Assembly (NCBI GenBank): GCA_002729595.1 | Contig: PBYL01000086.1 | Span: 43,093 to 107,092 of the forward strand | Direction of reading: 5' to 3' | Origin: Thalassovita sp. | GTDB taxonomy: Bacteria > Bacteroidota > Bacteroidia > Cytophagales > Flammeovirgaceae | DNA length: 64,000 nt | Shown here: one piece after another, positions 53,001 through 61,655 of the stretch | How the letters are laid out: every line of letters starts with the position of its first letter | How positions within the stretch are numbered: the first letter of the stretch is position 1 | Notes under the pieces: generated by a model | What the model saw: only the letters and a program-made list of their open reading frames with translations | Databases searched by the model: none | Told to the model about the DNA's origin: nothing | Translations under genes and position numbers: made by a program

Positions 53001-56000
53001 TCGCCAAAACATGGAAGAGCTTTCTGCAATACAAGAAATGGTAATGCAGGAGAAAGGTCGCATGGAATCTTTCATGAATAGCACCACAGACAACATATTT
53101 ATACTTGATAAAGGTGGCAATGTAATTCAGGTAAATGAGCCGGTAAAAGCAGTTTTCCGATTACAAGGAGTTGAGGTAAAAGCGGGTATGTCTCTTTTAA
53201 GTCTTACAGAGGAGCATCAAAAAGAGACCATCAAAGAAAACCTAATAAAAGCGTCAAATGGTGAATCGAGTAGCCAAGAAATTAAATACACTTTCGAAGG
53301 TTTTAATAATTACTTCCATACTCAAACTTTCCCTCTTAAATCTGATGGAGAGGTAATAGGTATTGGTGTAGTTACCAGAGATATTACAGATCGTAAGAAG
53401 TTAGAAGAAGAGGCAGCTAAGAAGCACGAAGAGTTAATGGCTAGCGAAGAAGAATTGAGGCAGAATATAGAGGAGATGATGGCCATTCAAGATCAGGTAG
53501 TACTAGAAAAAGGCAGAATAGAGTCATTTATAAATAGTACCTCAGACAGTATTATGCTATTAGATACTGAAGGTAAATTTATAAACTTGAATGGTAATGC
53601 CGCTAAACTATTTGAGCAGTCTGGTAAAGCAGTTAAAATAGGCACTCCAATTTTCGACTATATTGATGAAGAAGCTGATTATGAGAGAACAAGTGCTCGT
53701 ATTAAAAATGCAGCTGAAGGCAAAAGCGAAATACAAGAAGAAAGACACGAAATAGGTGGCCATAAGGTCTATTTACAGACTCAAACATTTCCTTTAAAAT
53801 CAGAAGGTAGTATAATCGGTGTAGCATTAATCACCAGAGATATTACCGAGCGTAAATTATTGGAAGAAGAGGCTGCCAAACGCCACGAAGAGTTAATGGC
53901 AAGTGAAGAGGAGTTGAGACAGAATATGGAGGAGCTTTCTGCTACACAAGATGAGATGCAACGCATCATGATCGAAGTGCAGAATAGCGAGGCATTCATG
54001 AAGGGTTTGATCAACTCAACTACAGATACAATCTTCACACTCGACCACGATTTAAGACTGGTAATCTTTAACAAAGTATTTAGAAATACTTGGGAACAGT
54101 TGGGCTTTAAAGTAGAAAAAGGCACTGAGATGAAGGTTTTCTACAATAACCCGAAAGAGTGGGATACACACGAGAGCTTATTTAGAAGAGCCTTATCTGG
54201 TGAAGTTGTAACACTAGATACAAGCAAAGAAATTGGTAATGAAACACTGTATTTCAATATCATTTATACACCAATTCGTAACAATTCTAACAGAGTAATT
54301 GCTGCGGCTGTCTTTGCGAAAGATATTACAGAATCTGAAATTGCCAAACGCCAAAATGCACAGCTTTTAAAAGAAAGCCAGCAACAAACTGAGGAGTTAA
54401 AAGCGCAAGAAGAAGAGCTTCGCCAAAATATGGAAGAGCTTGCTGCCACTCAAGAAGAGATGCAGCGAATTATGCTCGAAGTACAAGATAACGAGGCATT
54501 TTTAAAAGGCTTAATCAACTCTACATCAGATACCATATTTACTGTAGATACAGACTTAAAACTGATCAACTTTAACAAGGTATTTGTAGATACTTGGGAA
54601 GGATTGGGAATAGAAGTAGTAAAAGGTGTAAGCATAGAAGCTTTTTACACTGACCCCGAAGAGTTGAAAGTCCACAAAAGCTATTTAAATAAAGCACTTT
54701 CTGGTGAACAATTTAACTTAAATGTAAGCAAGCAAATTGGGGAAACTGTAGTCTATTTCAACATTGTATACAGCCCGATTGAAGATAAAAATGGAAAAGT
54801 AATTGCTGCTTCAGTCTTTGGTAAAGATGTTACACAAGAAGAAATTGCCAAGCGTGAAAATGCTGAGTTGTTAAAAGAAAGTCAACAACAAGCTGAAGAG
54901 TTAAAGGCACAAGAAGAAGAGCTTCGCCAGAATATGGAAGAACTTTCTTCTACGCAGGAGGAGATGCAGCGCGTTATGATGGAAGTTCAAAATAACGAGT
55001 CTTTCTTAAGAGGATTAATAGATTCTACATCAGATACCATATTTACTGTAGACACAGACCTAAAACTGATCAACTTTAATAAAGTATTTGCAGAAACATG
55101 GGAAGCTTTGGGCTTTAATGTAGTGAAAGGAGTTGAACTACAAAGCTTCTATAAAGACCCAGAAGAGTGGAAACAACATAAGAGTTTACTATCAAAAACG
55201 CTTTCTGGCGAACAACTTAAGTTAAATGTAAGCAAGCAAATTGGTGATACAGAGTCGTATTTCAGTATTGTATATAGCCCAATTACAGATAATGAAGGTA
55301 ATATTATTGCTGCTTCGATCTTCGGTAAAGATATTACGCAAGAAGAAATTGCAAAGCGTCAAAATGCAGATCTTTTAAAAGAAAGCCAACAGCAAGCCGA
55401 AGAATTAAAATCTCAGGAAGAGGAACTTCGCCAGAATATGGAAGAGTTAACCACTATCCAAGATATGATTCTTGAAGAAAAAGGCCGAATGGAGTCTTTT
55501 ATGAATAGCACAACAGATAGTATTTTTATACTAGATAAGGATGCGAATATTATACAGGCAAATGCTGTAATTAAAAACTCGATGAAGGAGTATGGCTTGG
55601 AAGTGACAGCAGGAATGTCGGTATTCGATATTATTGCTCCACACGAAAGAGAAGGTGCTAAACAAGATATCGAGCTAGCTTTAGCTGGTAAATCTACCAA
55701 CAAAGAGATGAAATATGAGTCTGAAACTTTAAATGGTTATTTAGATATTCATACTTTCCCATTGTATTCTAATGGCGAAATAATAGGTGTTTCCATAGTG
55801 TCTTCTGATATTACTGAACGCAAAACCCTCGAAGCTTCAGCTGCTTCTAGACACGAAGAGTTGATGGCTAGTGAAGAAGAATTAAGACAAAATCTGGAAG
55901 AAATTTCTACCATGCAAGATATGATTGTGACTGAAAAAGGTCGTATGGAATCTTTCATGAATAGTACTTCAGACAATATATTCTTACTAGATAAAGATGC

Positions 56001-56556
56001 AAATATTATTCAGGTGAATGAGTCTGTAAAAGAAGTATATCGCCAGCATAATATTGAAGTAAAAGTAGGTATGTCTCTTTTCGAGCTTGTAACAGAAGAC
56101 GATAAGAAAAACATCACTCGAAATATTAAAAATGCACTAAAAGGTAAATCGACCAACGAAGAGAAGAAATACGATTTGGGCGAGTTCAATAACTATTATC
56201 ACACCCATACATTCCCATTAAAATCGGGAAAAGAGATAGTTGGAGTGGGTATAGTTACTAGAGACATTACCGAGGAAAAACGAAATGCTTTAGAAGTTGC
56301 TACTAAACACGACGAGTTAATGGCAAGTGAGGAGGAATTAAGACAAAACCTAGAGCAAATGAAAACCATTCAGGAAATGCTTAATGAGCGAAATAAAGAA
56401 GTTGAAAGTATTCGCCAAGAAGAGAAAGCACGAACTGAAGCGTTACTTAAAGAACAGCAGGAAATGATGGAGAAGTTTGATAAACGCGCTAAGTCGAGAG
56501 AACAAGAACTCATGGAGCGTATCAAACAACTGGAAGCTGCTGCTTCGAAAAAGTAG
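50083..56556 (+). CDS. 2157-residue HAMP-GAF-(PAS)12 cytosolic sensor scaffold with no output domain
   Basis: No signal peptide or membrane segment. A HAMP-like region (about 25-100, FVKKIEEGELDTPYPG, then RKWITEGLAYFSEVLRK) is followed by a GAF domain (about 101-240). Twelve PAS domains begin near residues 288, 417, 547, 672, 830, 992, 1144, 1302, 1470, 1638, 1801 and 1953. Two alternating types occur: FMNSTTDNIFxLDK and LINSTTDTIFTxDTD. Most are joined by helices of the form EEELRQNMEELSATQEEMQ. The last 90 residues are coiled coil ending QLEAAASKK. No kinase, cyclase, GGDEF or receiver domain is present, so it probably passes signals to partners. The STAS-like and kinase genes follow at 21- and 25-bp gaps. 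Confidence 0.93.
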   Translation: MINLSKYLASNTKLLDAQETLAQLKKEISSATLFVKKIEEGELDTPYPGVNEHDFNANSLSGSLISMRNQLKNMSETESQRKWITEGLAYFSEVLRKNQQELEETSYEIICNLVKYVKANQGGIYIVNTDEQVLELKGCYAYDRKKFIDKKFEFGEGLIGQIYLEKETLLMSDIPDNYINITSGLGDAPPRSVVIVPLKVNDEVLGIIELASFTNFEAYQVEFLEKLGENIAASISTIQINEKTQELLAQSQKQAEELRTQEEEMKQNLEEMQATQEELARKDAESQSVLAALNTAYFVAEINKNGEVQSSNKQLANLINQVFGVHHFEGENYKKYSNSKVPFEKILEDVFNGGNTSRVASFTANDQKKWLFETYSPIFDNQKQIKKILMVASDITHGKEQELELVKIQDQIMTEKGRMESFMNSYTDDIFILDIDRNVIQVNTSVQEKFGSIGIEVTSGSSVYNYVEDNEEDELLNKKFIDHCFDTIAKGESVSSVRKYYLGDQVGYYNVNFFPLRSGDGVIGAGLVSRDITDQRLLQDQIISEKGRMDSFMDSTKDQILLLDLDFKIKNANKQSKDFYQKNGLEIKEGENLYEYLSEADRKSMQADFAKVIKGETLTIEKEVVFQNDSRSFSQIVVFPLIVSGNVEGIGIITRDITEQKLLQNQIFEEKGRMDSFMNSTTDNIFLLDKEAKIIQINKTVEDSYSKQNITIEIGMSLFDFITDDDLVNMKRRFKNALEGKASTEEVKYIMGTFDNYFQSNIFPLKSNDEIIGIGLVSRDITDRKKLELESAAKNEELLASEEELRQNMEELSATQEEMQRVMKEIQDSEAFMTGLINSTTDTIFTLDTDFRLLVYNDVFRKTWENLGFKVDKGIHMSTYYTDTAEWETYVKLFKRCFGGEQFTTSGSKEIGGNMHYFLFVYSPIYDRSNNVISVAIFAKDVTEEELTKQQNAELLKETQEVADELKAQEEELRQNMEELSAIQEMVMQEKGRMESFMNSTTDNIFILDKGGNVIQVNEPVKAVFRLQGVEVKAGMSLLSLTEEHQKETIKENLIKASNGESSSQEIKYTFEGFNNYFHTQTFPLKSDGEVIGIGVVTRDITDRKKLEEEAAKKHEELMASEEELRQNIEEMMAIQDQVVLEKGRIESFINSTSDSIMLLDTEGKFINLNGNAAKLFEQSGKAVKIGTPIFDYIDEEADYERTSARIKNAAEGKSEIQEERHEIGGHKVYLQTQTFPLKSEGSIIGVALITRDITERKLLEEEAAKRHEELMASEEELRQNMEELSATQDEMQRIMIEVQNSEAFMKGLINSTTDTIFTLDHDLRLVIFNKVFRNTWEQLGFKVEKGTEMKVFYNNPKEWDTHESLFRRALSGEVVTLDTSKEIGNETLYFNIIYTPIRNNSNRVIAAAVFAKDITESEIAKRQNAQLLKESQQQTEELKAQEEELRQNMEELAATQEEMQRIMLEVQDNEAFLKGLINSTSDTIFTVDTDLKLINFNKVFVDTWEGLGIEVVKGVSIEAFYTDPEELKVHKSYLNKALSGEQFNLNVSKQIGETVVYFNIVYSPIEDKNGKVIAASVFGKDVTQEEIAKRENAELLKESQQQAEELKAQEEELRQNMEELSSTQEEMQRVMMEVQNNESFLRGLIDSTSDTIFTVDTDLKLINFNKVFAETWEALGFNVVKGVELQSFYKDPEEWKQHKSLLSKTLSGEQLKLNVSKQIGDTESYFSIVYSPITDNEGNIIAASIFGKDITQEEIAKRQNADLLKESQQQAEELKSQEEELRQNMEELTTIQDMILEEKGRMESFMNSTTDSIFILDKDANIIQANAVIKNSMKEYGLEVTAGMSVFDIIAPHEREGAKQDIELALAGKSTNKEMKYESETLNGYLDIHTFPLYSNGEIIGVSIVSSDITERKTLEASAASRHEELMASEEELRQNLEEISTMQDMIVTEKGRMESFMNSTSDNIFLLDKDANIIQVNESVKEVYRQHNIEVKVGMSLFELVTEDDKKNITRNIKNALKGKSTNEEKKYDLGEFNNYYHTHTFPLKSGKEIVGVGIVTRDITEEKRNALEVATKHDELMASEEELRQNLEQMKTIQEMLNERNKEVESIRQEEKARTEALLKEQQEMMEKFDKRAKSREQELMERIKQLEAAASKK
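53989..55482 (+). repeat. Tandem in-frame 504-bp modules within the PAS-array gene
   Basis: The same codon (Glu before AF/SF and the LINSTTDTIF block) occurs at 53989, 54493 and 54997, exactly 504 bp (168 residues) apart. Long stretches are nearly identical between the second and third unit. A second class of module has a 456-bp (152-residue) period: GGx of GRMESF/GRIESF at 53056 and 53512, and at 55483 and 55939. The modules duplicate in frame. Confidence 0.85.
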
Positions 56557-56577
56557 TTTTACATGAAGTGTCAATAA

Positions 56578-56991
56578 ATGAATATTTTAGAAAAAGAGTA
56601 TGTAAAAGCCGAATATCTTGAAAGTTTAAAAGCGATACTGCTTAACTGGTACGAGCTGCCAGATTCTAAAAGTCTTACAACCATTTTGTTTGTATTACGC
56701 GAATTTATTGAAGAACACAATGTAAAAAACTGGATTGTAAATACATCTCAATTATATGCGAGTAAATTGGAAGATGAAGGCCAGGTAATTTATGCCTGGT
56801 CTTCTATACTCATCAATGCTGGTATATCTAACAAAGCGGTAATTGTTTCAGAAGCTAAATTCAACGAAATGGAAATAGAAGAAATTATGGGAACAATTAG
56901 CATAAACCGCGATTATGAAATGAGGTTTTTCCCTGATTTCAAAAATGCAAAAGCCTGGATTGAAAAAATGAATTCGATACAAGGAGAATAA
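56578..56991 (+). CDS. STAS/SpoIIAA-like small protein
   Basis: A 137-residue soluble protein. Alternating strands and helices fit a STAS-like fold: VKAEYLESLKAILLNWYEL, TILFVLREFIEEHNVKNWI, VNTSQLYASKLEDEG, AVIVSEAKFNEMEIEEIM and the closing MRFFPDFKNAKAWI. It resembles small STAS-like proteins common in Bacteroidota near PAS and kinase genes, whose function is not defined. It lies between the PAS array (21-bp gap) and a soluble kinase (25-bp gap). I infer an adaptor between the two, perhaps controlled by phosphorylation, but the conserved acceptor residue could not be assigned. Confidence 0.72.
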   Translation: MNILEKEYVKAEYLESLKAILLNWYELPDSKSLTTILFVLREFIEEHNVKNWIVNTSQLYASKLEDEGQVIYAWSSILINAGISNKAVIVSEAKFNEMEIEEIMGTISINRDYEMRFFPDFKNAKAWIEKMNSIQGE

Positions 56992-57016
56992 CAAACTTCT
57001 GACGGATATATACTAT

Positions 57017-58030
57017 ATGCATCATTTAAAACTAGATAAACAATTTAATATTCAGGAAATATCAGATGGAATAAAGCAGAACTTTTCAACTTACAATTGC
57101 AAAGCAGAAGGGCACTTTCTTTTTCAATTTATTCAACCTCAGATTCCTGTATTAGATATAATGGAAAACCTGATTGCCAGGAGTTTTGCTTCTTACAATT
57201 GTGTTTTTATTAATGAGCAGCAAATGGAAAATATTAAGTTTGTCTGCACTATTTTGCCTTCTTCTTTCTCCGAAGAATACGCTTGGGATTGCTGGTTGTA
57301 TAAAGTAAATGCAAATGCTTTTGAAGAAATGTACCTCCAAGAGAAATTGGAGTTTCAGCATTTTATCTACAAAGTATCACACGATATACAAGGTCCGGTA
57401 AAATCTATGAAAGGCTTATTATCGTTGCTCGAAACCGAAAATAACTCCAAGCCAGTTCAAGATATTCACTCAAAACTCTTCTCTCTTACAGATAGACTCG
57501 ACGATCTTATTTACAAATTATTGGATATTGTAAATGTGAAATCAAAATCGCAGGTAGAAGCCGCTGCAATAGATTTTGAAGAAGTGATTTATAAAACGCT
57601 AGATAAAATAAATAAGGAAAAAGACATAAGTAATTTATTTTTTAAGGTAGATAAAAAGGCCGAAACTGAGTTTATAAGTCAGTATTACTATATCGAAGTT
57701 ATTTTTCAGCATTTAATAGCCAATGCCATAGAAGCATTTGAAGATAAGAAAGGAGGGGAGTTAAAAATTTCTATCGATTCAAATATGAATAATGAATTGG
57801 TGCTTGAATTTAGAAATAACGGCCCAACAATTCCAGATGATTTTTGCGAGAAAATGTTTAACATGTTTAACAGAGGCAAGAAGATTGGGAACCATCCTGG
57901 TTTGGGGCTATACCTCGTGAAAAAGACTGTTGAAATTCTTGGAGGAAATATTATTTGCTTCAACGAATCAAACGAAGTATGTTTCCGATTAACCTTACCC
58001 AACATGGTTCACCTAAGAGAAATTGCCTAA
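57017..58030 (+). CDS. Soluble histidine kinase without a known sensor domain
   Basis: A 337-residue kinase. The first 110 residues match no sensor domain I know. The H-box is YKVSHDIQGPVKSMKG with His122, the N-box is HLIANAIEAFED (Asn236), and the ATP lid region reads RNNGPTIPDD and HPGLGLYLVKK. There is no membrane segment. It closes the operon that starts with the PAS array, so the array is the natural source of its input. No response regulator is adjacent on this strand. The lone receiver at 36980 is one of several possible partners. Confidence 0.88.
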   Translation: MHHLKLDKQFNIQEISDGIKQNFSTYNCKAEGHFLFQFIQPQIPVLDIMENLIARSFASYNCVFINEQQMENIKFVCTILPSSFSEEYAWDCWLYKVNANAFEEMYLQEKLEFQHFIYKVSHDIQGPVKSMKGLLSLLETENNSKPVQDIHSKLFSLTDRLDDLIYKLLDIVNVKSKSQVEAAAIDFEEVIYKTLDKINKEKDISNLFFKVDKKAETEFISQYYYIEVIFQHLIANAIEAFEDKKGGELKISIDSNMNNELVLEFRNNGPTIPDDFCEKMFNMFNRGKKIGNHPGLGLYLVKKTVEILGGNIICFNESNEVCFRLTLPNMVHLREIA

Positions 58031-58362
58031 ATTTTTTAAACTCTTCAATTAGCCAAAAGCTAATCTTCAATATCATCTAACCTCTCAATCCCCACATAAT
58101 ACAAATCAAAACCTTCTTTGTAGTTATATATAGATTGCTTTAAAATTATAAATGAGATTTGGCACTGACCTTATACCAATTTGAATGGTAAATACTCTTA
58201 TTTACATATTGGATGAGAAAATGAATCATGCAGAATTTAAGGCTTCTAAAAAATAATAAAGGCTAATTTTAAAAGCCACTTAAATGTAGTTTATCTATTG
58301 GACTATCACACATTAAAAAGATAGTTCATCAAAAGCTCCAAGTTTTATGCAAGGTTATTTCT
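58031..58362. other. Convergent intergenic region, no gene seen
   Basis: A 332-bp AT-rich gap between the kinase and cheD stops. The only structure is a small hairpin ATTAGC/GCTAAT at 58048-58064 without a T-run. Confidence 0.4.
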
Positions 58363-58833
58363 TTATACGTGGCATACTGTGTTATTTTCCTCTTGGCTAA
58401 TCATTTTCATGTGTACCTTTCCTGTATTGGTATTAAATAGTATTCTCCTTCCTAAAGTACCTCCAACTTGTATTACTTCAATCTTGATATTCAGCTCTTT
58501 GAGTGTTCTAATAGCTATTTCTGCATTTTTGTCGCCAATATTAAAAACACAGTTCTTTCTGGTCATTCCTCCAAATACTTTTGCAACCAAATTCTTTCGT
58601 AGCGCTCCTTTTTTTTCCATCTCAAACACTAATTTTTTGGTTGATATATTGCCAAATTTTAGCGTTGCAAGACCATTTCCATCCCAAACAGGCAATAGAT
58701 AATGATTTATACCGGCAATTTTATTTTCAGAATCATATAAACATACTGAAACACATGAACCTAAAATTGTAGTAATTTCATATTGATTGTTTGTAACGAA
58801 CAGGCAAGAGGGTAATAAAAAATGCTTATTCAT
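58363..58833 (-). CDS. cheD: CheD-family chemoreceptor glutamine deamidase
   Basis: A 156-residue CheD. The catalytic triad sits at the same positions as in Thermotoga CheD: Thr21, Cys27 in ILGSCVSVCLYD, and His44 in GINHYLLP. KVFGG, IGDKNAEIAI and VGGTLGRRILFNTNTG are also family features. CheD turns specific glutamines of chemoreceptors into glutamates. No cheA, cheB, cheR, cheW or receptor gene is present in the window, so it is an orphan here. Its neighbour is the PAS-array operon, whose helices are rich in Gln and Glu; a functional link is only inferred. Confidence 0.93.
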   Translation of the reverse strand: MNKHFLLPSCLFVTNNQYEITTILGSCVSVCLYDSENKIAGINHYLLPVWDGNGLATLKFGNISTKKLVFEMEKKGALRKNLVAKVFGGMTRKNCVFNIGDKNAEIAIRTLKELNIKIEVIQVGGTLGRRILFNTNTGKVHMKMISQEENNTVCHV

Positions 58834-59493
58834 AACTGTTGTATGTTTAAATGGCTAAAAACAAATCTGCAATCATTTCGGTCTAGGTATTCAAGAGCAT
58901 CCATTCATAAAGATGGATAGTGTAATCCCATGTTTACAGCACTTCTTATTATAATTTTTTTCTCTAACTTTTGACTCTGATTTTTTTAAGGTTGATTTTG
59001 AAGCTGTTCAAACCTGTCAAAAATATTATCTATGTCTTCAGTATCTTACAGCAATATAAGGCACATTTTATATGTAGGACACTATGCCTTTTTTATAAAT
59101 TTTACTATGTGATTTTAATCTCATTGTTAAAACTCAAATTTTATTCTTACATTTTGCATGTGGAGCTAGAGGGCATTTAAACAAATACCAATAAATGGAC
59201 AGTGACATGTATGTTATCTAAATATATACTCTCCTTTGCTTCCATATATGTGTATCTTGTAATTATATGTTAAATATGTAATACCAAAAATAGAGACCTA
59301 ATTAACAGATTGTACTCTTCTGGATAATCACTTTATCGATCTCAGAATAGAAATACAAACCGAAGTAAAACAGTTAAAAAAGCCGTTTTATGGCGTCAGA
59401 ATTAGAAATATTGTAAAATAAACCAAGCATCACGTAACATAATAGAATGTTGAAGATGTCTCAAAAGTGTACTCAAGAAAAAAACACAGGTTA
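58834..59493. other. Gene-poor stretch, no feature supported
   Basis: A 660-bp AT-rich region between cheD and the LytTR regulator. One short plus-strand frame (58971-59180) has no recognisable features and poor composition. A small inverted repeat ATCCA/TGGAT lies near 58898-58917. I saw no RNA gene or repeat family. Confidence 0.4.
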
Positions 59494-60195
59494 TTACTTC
59501 CCCTCCAATAACTGATAAATTCTATTCCGGTAGGTCTGACCAATGGGAATTTGATGATCTTTTAGGTAGACTAGATTTCCTTGGATGAGCTTAATTTTAT
59601 CAGTAGCTACCAGAAAGGATTTATGAATGCGTAGAAAGTTTTCTTTGGGCAGTAAGGTTTCTAAGTTGGAGATTTTTTCATGACTCAGAATCATTTCTTC
59701 CGTCAAATAAACCTTGGAATAATTACCAAAGGCCTCAACGAATAATATATCACCAGTACTAATTTGATGATGCTTCTTATCACCCTTTAGAAAAAAACGA
59801 CTATGCTGCAAACTATTGATATTGATAGATTCCGGAGAGCTTGCTATTTCTGTTTCAAAGACTTTATTGACCGCCTTTAAGAAACGTGACAAAGAAAAAG
59901 GCTTGAGCAGATAGTCAATTATATCTAATTCATAACCCTCTAAAGCATATTCTTTGTAGGCAGTAGTCACAATAATTTTAGGTGGCTGAGGCAAAGTTTT
60001 TAACCACTCAAAACCTGTCAGCTTAGGCATATTGATGTCCAAAAAAATTAAATCTACTTTTTGCTCGGCAACTATGGCAGAAGCCTCCAAAGCATTGTAA
60101 GCATTGTTTATTTTTCGTAAATGAGGAAGTTCTGCACAATAGCCTTCAATGATGCGGTGTGCGATGGGTTCATCATCTATGATTAGATAGTTCAT
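59494..60195 (-). CDS. LytTR-family response regulator
   Basis: A 233-residue regulator. The receiver has Asp7/Asp8 in IIDDEP, phospho-acceptor Asp53 in IFLDINMPKLTG, Thr in VTTAYKEYA and Lys in YLLKPFS. The LytTR domain (about 135-231) has ILFVEAFGNYSKVYL and FLRIHKSFLVATDKI. It overlaps the end of the kinase gene upstream by 23 bases, so the two are coupled. It is closer to the compact YehT/BtsR type than the regulator at 49185. Confidence 0.95.
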   Translation of the reverse strand: MNYLIIDDEPIAHRIIEGYCAELPHLRKINNAYNALEASAIVAEQKVDLIFLDINMPKLTGFEWLKTLPQPPKIIVTTAYKEYALEGYELDIIDYLLKPFSLSRFLKAVNKVFETEIASSPESININSLQHSRFFLKGDKKHHQISTGDILFVEAFGNYSKVYLTEEMILSHEKISNLETLLPKENFLRIHKSFLVATDKIKLIQGNLVYLKDHQIPIGQTYRNRIYQLLEGK

Positions 60196-61300
60196 AAGAT
60201 CTAATTTCTAAGCTTAATGTGTAGGTATCAGTCGTTTTTGTAATCTCTATTTGATGTTGATTAGGATAAATAAGCGCGAGCCTTTTCTTTAAATTCATCA
60301 ATCCGATTCCTTCCGGTTTCTTTATTTTGGATTCGAAATTATTGCTTATTTGGAAAAATAGGCTTGTAGATGTTGTACTGATTTCAAGTGCTATAAATGC
60401 ATGCTTTGCTATGCTTTCCACGCCATGTTTAAAAGCGTTTTCTAAAGGAACAACCAATAATAAAGGAGCAATTTTCTGTGCGTGTTGAATGTCTTTTTGA
60501 AGCGTAATTTCAACTTTTTTCTGGTAACGAATTTTATGTAACTCAATATAATCTTCTAAATAAGCGACTTCATTTTCCAGAGGCACATATTCCGCTTTTC
60601 CATCGTAAATTGTATAGCGCATGATGTCAGACAACTTCAGGATCATGGTCGGTGCCAGCTCCGATTTTTCTACCGTCAGTCCATATAAGTTATTCAAAGT
60701 ATTGAAGAAAAAATGAGGATCAATCTGATTTTTGAGTACCATTAATTCTGCCTTTGCTTTATCCGATTTGAGTGTTCTTAACCAACGCCATTGCTCGTAA
60801 ACCCACAAAGCAGCTAAAACCGGAATAGGAATTAACAGAAAATTGAGAAAATTCTGGTGATGATTCTCTATGTAATCTGGTGAAACTCTATAGATGAAGA
60901 AGTAAGATAAATTTGCACCATAGACAGAAAGGATGGCGATTTTATATTTTTTGAAAAATTCAGGCAATATCAGGTAAGCTACCCCCAACCAAAACAGAAT
61001 CAACAGCGGAAAAGTAACAGGGTTGAATGGAATGTACATATAACGCTCTACCACCACTACTGCAACGAGTAACCCTAAAACCACTAAAATTTTATAAATG
61101 GGAAATTTTTGAATTAAAAAAGTAAGCACCAGCCAACAAAAAACAACACTGAGGATGTTTATTGAAATGTAAACAGGTGTGGAGACGTAAGCGGGACTAA
61201 TTATGAATAAACCTGCTCCACTGAGCATGATGGCCAATCCAATAGCAATGATTCCTCCTTTTATTAAAGCTTTGTAATACTTTTGAAGAAAACCATGCAT
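60173..61300 (-). CDS. LytS-type (HisK_5) membrane histidine kinase
   Basis: The frame opens at a GTG (61354). The ATG at 61300 gives MHGFLQKYYK and 375 residues. Six hydrophobic segments lie in 1-170, with no extra sensor domain. The kinase part has His196 in NQIDPHFFFNTLNNLYG, the N-box VVPLENAFKHGVES and a short HATPase end with GIGLMNLKKRL. It pairs with the LytTR regulator whose start lies inside its last 23 bases. The signal is probably sensed in or at the membrane. Confidence 0.94.
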   Translation of the reverse strand: MHGFLQKYYKALIKGGIIAIGLAIMLSGAGLFIISPAYVSTPVYISINILSVVFCWLVLTFLIQKFPIYKILVVLGLLVAVVVVERYMYIPFNPVTFPLLILFWLGVAYLILPEFFKKYKIAILSVYGANLSYFFIYRVSPDYIENHHQNFLNFLLIPIPVLAALWVYEQWRWLRTLKSDKAKAELMVLKNQIDPHFFFNTLNNLYGLTVEKSELAPTMILKLSDIMRYTIYDGKAEYVPLENEVAYLEDYIELHKIRYQKKVEITLQKDIQHAQKIAPLLLVVPLENAFKHGVESIAKHAFIALEISTTSTSLFFQISNNFESKIKKPEGIGLMNLKKRLALIYPNQHQIEITKTTDTYTLSLEIRSYELSNHR

Positions 61301-61655
61301 AATACTAAACGTTGTTATGGAGCTCCTTTTAAGATAGCTAAATATCGTATCCACAAGATATTTTGGTTTTTGAATTCGTGCAATCCTTTGCTTTTAAAAA
61401 TAGCGCTCCCACCGATGTTAAAAAAATAAACTTGATAAAAGCTACCATTTTCGTGTCCAACAATATTATTTTTTCATTGAATTAGATTGATGTCTTTTTG
61501 GAAAGAGTGTATGTGCGTTTCGGCTCAGTTAATCATTATAAATTGGTTATCAATAAAAGGAAATTGAGGTTTGAATCAAATTTAAAAACTAAATAATGAG
61601 TGCGTAGAAATCTCTTAAGAAGTTTTCAACCACTATTCAAACATCAAACATTATC
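61301..61655. other. Divergent intergenic region, no gene seen
   Basis: A 355-bp gap between the kinase start (minus) and the hydrolase start (plus), expected to hold both promoters. No repeat or RNA gene was recognised. Confidence 0.4.

Noticed and set aside
52350..55976. Several minus-strand open frames opposite the PAS-array gene
   Set aside because: They recur at the module period and are Ser/Cys-rich antisense translations of repeated Glu/Gln codons, so they are shadows of the real gene.
56607..56627. Iteron-like AAAGCCGAATATCTTGAAAGT in the STAS-like gene
   Set aside because: It needs a 2-base insertion and a substitution to fit the consensus. A Rep site should keep the spacing, so chance is more likely.
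58971..59180. 69-codon plus-strand frame in the gap after cheD
   Set aside because: The composition is dominated by Leu, Phe, Ile and Tyr as expected from AT-rich non-coding DNA. No motif or sensible context.
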